From: Spirochaetaceae bacterium
GTDB lineage: Bacteria; Spirochaetota; Spirochaetia; DSM-27196; PWMO01
Reading direction: 5' to 3'
Assembly: GCA_003558175.1 (NCBI GenBank)
Contig: PWMO01000248.1
Location: 1-7,461 of the forward strand
DNA: 7,461 nucleotides
The position numbers and the translations under genes are program-made. The notes under the pieces were generated by a model. It was not told the DNA's origin, did no database searches, and saw only the letters and a program-made list of their open reading frames with translations. Positions 5,085 to 7,461 of this stretch are shown here, one piece after another. How positions within the stretch are numbered: position 1 is the first letter of the stretch; every line of letters begins with the position of its first letter.

Positions 5085-5969
5085 ATGGGCTCGAGCGTCT
5101 TTCTTCAGCAGCTGATAAACGGTGTGTCTCTCGGGGGCGTGTACGCCGTGATGGCGGTTGGCTTTGGCATTGTCTTTAACGTGCTCAAGTTCTCCAACTT
5201 CTCGCACGGTGGAGTTGTGGCGATCTCGGCGTACGTGGGCTACTTTCTCTCAACCCGCGTCGTTGCCGATTTCTGGGTCGTGCTGGTGGCGACCACGCTC
5301 ATCGGTGGCGTTGTGGGGCTGCTGGTCGAGCGGCTGGTTTTTCGTCCGGTTCGGCTGGCGGGCAAGCCACTGACCTACTTCTTTGTCAACTCAATTACGG
5401 TTGCCATGCTCGTGCAGCAGTTCTTCTCGGCGATGTGGGGCGCCCACTACTACCCGTATCCCGAGTTCTTCGAGCGCACGGCGTTCTATCTTGGAGGTCT
5501 GGTTGTCTCCGGAACGTACCTGCTGATGCTGGCAATATCGGCGCTGGTGCTGATCGCACTGACTCTGTTTCTGCGTTCAACCAAGCTGGGAATTGCGATT
5601 CGAGCCGCGTCGAGCGATATCTATACTCCGCCGCTGATGGGTATCAATACCGACGTGGTGACCGGTGTTACGTTTGTGATTGCCGGCGCGCTCGCCGGGA
5701 TAACCGGTTTTTTTCTGGGAATGACCTACACTGTCACTCCGTTTATCGGCGCTATGATGATCAAGGGCATCATTGCGGCCATCATCGGCGGAATGGGCAG
5801 CCTCGCGGGCGGAGTGGTCGCGGGCATCCTGCTGGGTGCGGTGGAGTCGCTGCTGATTGCGGAGGTCGGCTCGTCGGTTACGCCGATCATCATCTACCTG
5901 GGGATTGTCATTCTGCTGCTGGTTCGGCCGCAGGGCATCGCCGGCAAGCCGTACACCGTCAAGGCTTAA
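5085..5969 (+). CDS. livH: Branched-chain amino acid-type ABC transporter permease, LivH-like
   Basis: This 294-residue integral inner-membrane protein has about eight hydrophobic segments and is one of the two channel subunits of a HAAT-family importer. The N-terminus has the LivH pattern: NGVSLGGVYAVMAVGFGIVF followed by NVLKFSNFSHGG (about residues 10-42; the canonical form is GxxYALxAxGL...NFAHG). Near the C-terminus, IIGGMGSLAGGVVAGILLG (about 234-252) is the conserved cytoplasmic loop thought to contact the ATPases, and the protein ends with VRPQGIAGKP, like LivH proteins (RPQGLFG). Its length fits the family (about 290-310). An upstream in-frame extension to 4938 is rejected because it would translate the control region. 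It is the first gene of livH-livM-livG, 9 nt from livM, and divergent from the livK-like gene. The substrate is unknown; the shared operator with the mttB-like gene points to a methylated compound (inference). Confidence 0.93.
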   Translation: MGSSVFLQQLINGVSLGGVYAVMAVGFGIVFNVLKFSNFSHGGVVAISAYVGYFLSTRVVADFWVVLVATTLIGGVVGLLVERLVFRPVRLAGKPLTYFFVNSITVAMLVQQFFSAMWGAHYYPYPEFFERTAFYLGGLVVSGTYLLMLAISALVLIALTLFLRSTKLGIAIRAASSDIYTPPLMGINTDVVTGVTFVIAGALAGITGFFLGMTYTVTPFIGAMMIKGIIAAIIGGMGSLAGGVVAGILLGAVESLLIAEVGSSVTPIIIYLGIVILLLVRPQGIAGKPYTVKA

Positions 5970-5973
5970 GGAG
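5967..5973 (+). promoter_or_regulatory. Ribosome binding site of livM overlapping the livH stop
   Basis: TAAGGAG includes the livH stop TAA (5967-5969) and lies 5 nt before the livM ATG. Ribosomes finishing livH would be placed to start livM, which fits translational coupling of the two permease subunits. Confidence 0.75.
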
Positions 5974-5978
5974 CGACC

Positions 5979-6854
5979 ATGCTTTTCTACGCCAAGGTAC
6001 TGGAGACCACGCTGCTGTTCACCATATTCGTTCTGTCGGTGTATCTGCTGAGCGGTCTCACCGGGCTCTTCTCGCTGGGCCACGGCGCCTTCATCACGAT
6101 TGGTGCTTATACCGCCGGGCTGGCGACTACACGCTTCGGCCTGCCGATCTGGATCGCGATGGTGCTGGCGATTGTCGTTGGAATGGCGGCGGGACTGGTC
6201 ATCGGCATCCCGACGTTGAAGCTTCGTCGCGACTATTTCCTGCTGGTAACCTTCGGCTTCGGGGAGATGGTGCGTGCTTTGCTCCTATGGACCGCGCAGC
6301 TGACCGGCGGCGCGATGGGGCTCGCGGGCATTCCGTACGCCGCCGAGCTTCCGCTGATCGGCGTTTCAACCGTTGTAGTGCTGATATTTGTCGCCAATCT
6401 CAAGAAGACCGCGTTCGGCCGCAACTGCATCGCGATACGCGATGACGAACTGGCGGCCCAGGCGATGGGGGTGGCGGTATACGCGCACAAGATCAGAGTC
6501 TTCCTGCTGTCGGCGGCCATCGCGTCATACGGTGGTGCGCTGCTGGCGTTCAATATGTCCTTCATCGAGCCCAACCTGTTTAACTGGCTGGAGTCGGCAA
6601 AGCTCATCGTCATAATCTTTGTGGGCGGCATCAACAGCGTCACCGGCGCGCTGATCACCTCCATTCTCTACTACAGCTTCGGCGAAGTGTTTCGGTTTGC
6701 CAACGTGTGGCGTGACGTCATCCTTGCGGTCCTGGTCATTCTGGTGATCATCTTCAGAACGCAGGGGCTCTTCGGAAGCTGGGAGCTGTCGCCGCAGTGG
6801 ATCAAGGCGCGGTTCCGGCGGCGTGCGGCGCGTGCCGCGGGGAAGGGAGCGTAG
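5979..6854 (+). CDS. livM: Branched-chain amino acid-type ABC transporter permease, LivM-like
   Basis: This is the second membrane subunit of the importer, 291 residues and strongly hydrophobic. LivM hallmarks appear in order: LSGLTGLFSLGHGAFITIGA (24-43; family form GyxGqxSLGHaaFmgiGAY), KLRRDYFLLVTFGFGEMVR (81-99; family form LRGdYLAIVTLGFGEIvR), AFGRNCIAIRDDELAAQAMG (about 145-164; the conserved GRxxxAIRdDExAAxamG loop) and GGINSVTGALI before the last membrane segments. It is shorter than E. coli LivM (about 425) because it lacks the N-terminal extension, and is near the size of many LivM proteins in other bacteria. The last dozen residues are rich in Arg and Ala and probably lie in the cytoplasm. 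The stop is 2 nt before the ATPase start, so the subunits are made from one message. Confidence 0.93.
   Translation: MLFYAKVLETTLLFTIFVLSVYLLSGLTGLFSLGHGAFITIGAYTAGLATTRFGLPIWIAMVLAIVVGMAAGLVIGIPTLKLRRDYFLLVTFGFGEMVRALLLWTAQLTGGAMGLAGIPYAAELPLIGVSTVVVLIFVANLKKTAFGRNCIAIRDDELAAQAMGVAVYAHKIRVFLLSAAIASYGGALLAFNMSFIEPNLFNWLESAKLIVIIFVGGINSVTGALITSILYYSFGEVFRFANVWRDVILAVLVILVIIFRTQGLFGSWELSPQWIKARFRRRAARAAGKGA
6843..6849 (+). promoter_or_regulatory. Ribosome binding site of livG
   Basis: AAGGGAG lies inside the last livM codons, 7 nt before ATG 6857. It supports the short-gap start and coupling to livM. Confidence 0.65.
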
Positions 6855-6856
6855 TC

Positions 6857-7461
6857 ATGGCACTGCTGCAGATCGAGTCAATTTGCAAGAACTTTGGCGG
6901 TGTCGCCGCGGTTGTGGATTTTTCGATGGTGCAGGAAGAAAACCAGATCAGCGCCATCATCGGCCCCAACGGCGCCGGAAAGACCACGACCTTCAACCTG
7001 ATCTCGGGAGTGCAGGAGATCGACAGCGGATCGTTGACCTACAACGGCGAAGACATCACCCGCCTTCCGTCGCACCGCATCCAGCGGCTTGGGATTGCGC
7101 GTACCTTTCAGAACATCCGCCTCTTCAACGGGCTTTCGGTTATCAACAACGTCAAGATCTCGTCTGCCGGGAGCCTCGGATACACGGTAATTGACGAACT
7201 GGTCGGCTCGCCACGGGTGCGCAAGTCTGAGAAGGCGATAACGGAGCGGGCGATGGAGCAGCTGGCGTTTCTGGGCATGGAGGCCCACGCGTTGCAGAAG
7301 CCGGCCAATCTCTCCTACGGGTTGCGTCGCCGTCTCGAGCTGGCTCGCGCGTTGATGTCGCAGCCCAGGCTGCTGCTGCTGGACGAGCCGGCGGCCGGTC
7401 TGAACCCGGCCGAAATCCGCGACCTGATGAACACGATCCAGCACATTCAGCGCGAGAAGAA
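6857..7461 (+). CDS. livG: Branched-chain amino acid-type ABC transporter ATP-binding protein, LivG-like (3' end outside window)
   Basis: The first 201 codons of an ABC ATPase are present, and the frame is open to the window edge. LivG proteins are about 250-260 residues, so the last 50 or so are missing. It begins MALLQIESICKNFGGVAAV, with the FGG(V/L)xAV pattern of LivG. Visible motifs are Walker A GPNGAGKTT (36-44), the Q-loop ARTFQN with Gln85 followed by IRLF (typical of LivG), the signature LSYGLRRRLELARAL (152-166), Walker B LLLLDEP (172-178) with Asp176 and catalytic Glu177, and the D-loop AAGLNP. The signature is usually LSYGQQRRLE in this family; here a leucine replaces the glutamine after LSYG. 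The protein works on the inner face of the membrane as one of two ATPases driving LivHM. LivF is expected downstream, beyond the window. Confidence 0.94.
   Translation, partial: MALLQIESICKNFGGVAAVVDFSMVQEENQISAIIGPNGAGKTTTFNLISGVQEIDSGSLTYNGEDITRLPSHRIQRLGIARTFQNIRLFNGLSVINNVKISSAGSLGYTVIDELVGSPRVRKSEKAITERAMEQLAFLGMEAHALQKPANLSYGLRRRLELARALMSQPRLLLLDEPAAGLNPAEIRDLMNTIQHIQREK

Noticed and set aside
5435..6445. Open frame of 336 codons on the plus strand spanning the livH/livM junction
   Set aside because: It crosses two well-supported permease genes in another frame and its translation is Arg/Gly/His-rich and not membrane-like.
1..7461. tRNA, rRNA, CRISPR array, insertion sequence or phage attachment site
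   Set aside because: No repeat-spacer array, transposase, terminal inverted repeats or RNA gene signature was seen; nearly all the sequence is ordinary metabolic and transport coding sequence.

Overview
The window is a GC-rich bacterial chromosomal segment with tightly packed genes. It carries one-carbon (methyl-transfer) enzymes on the left and a branched-chain-amino-acid-type (Liv/HAAT family) ABC importer on the right. The substrate-binding protein has a signal peptide ending in a Phe-Ala-Ala-Gly-Glu stretch and no lipobox cysteine. That style is common in free-living spirochaetes (Spirochaetaceae), so this is my best guess at the host. It is an inference from style, not a proven identification.

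Layout. (1) 1-165: the C-terminal end of a homocysteine S-methyltransferase-domain protein, with its zinc-binding GGCCGT motif. (2) 287-2152: a complete two-domain homocysteine S-methyltransferase / methylenetetrahydrofolate reductase of the YitJ type. (3) 2153-2256: a regulatory region with an extended -10 promoter, an operator-like inverted repeat and a tandem 13-bp repeat. (4) 2257-3633: a member of the MttB (trimethylamine methyltransferase) superfamily with no in-frame amber codon, so of the non-pyrrolysine type whose characterised members demethylate quaternary amines such as glycine betaine. (5) 3634-3725: a convergent gap with a strong hairpin. (6) 3726-4919, minus strand: a periplasmic Liv-type binding protein. 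(7) 4920-5084: a divergent regulatory region. (8) 5085-5969, 5979-6854 and 6857 to the window end: permeases LivH and LivM and the ATPase LivG, with gaps of 9 and 2 nt, clearly one operon that continues beyond the window. No gap longer than 165 nt lacks a gene.

The main discovery is a 29-bp element that occurs twice, just upstream of the mttB-like gene (2185-2213) and between the divergent binding protein and permease genes (4978-5006). The two copies match at 23 of 29 positions, and four of the six differences lie in the central spacer. Both include a perfect TATAAT -10 hexamer and a TATCA/TGATA inverted repeat. This looks like the operator of an unseen regulator that switches the methyltransferase and the transporter together.

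Proposed working model (inference). The importer brings in a methylated (quaternary) amine and the MttB-like protein removes a methyl group. The methyl then goes, through a corrinoid protein not in this window, to tetrahydrofolate or homocysteine. The homocysteine methyltransferase / MTHFR proteins link it to methionine synthesis and the folate one-carbon pool. The substrate cannot be read from the sequence.
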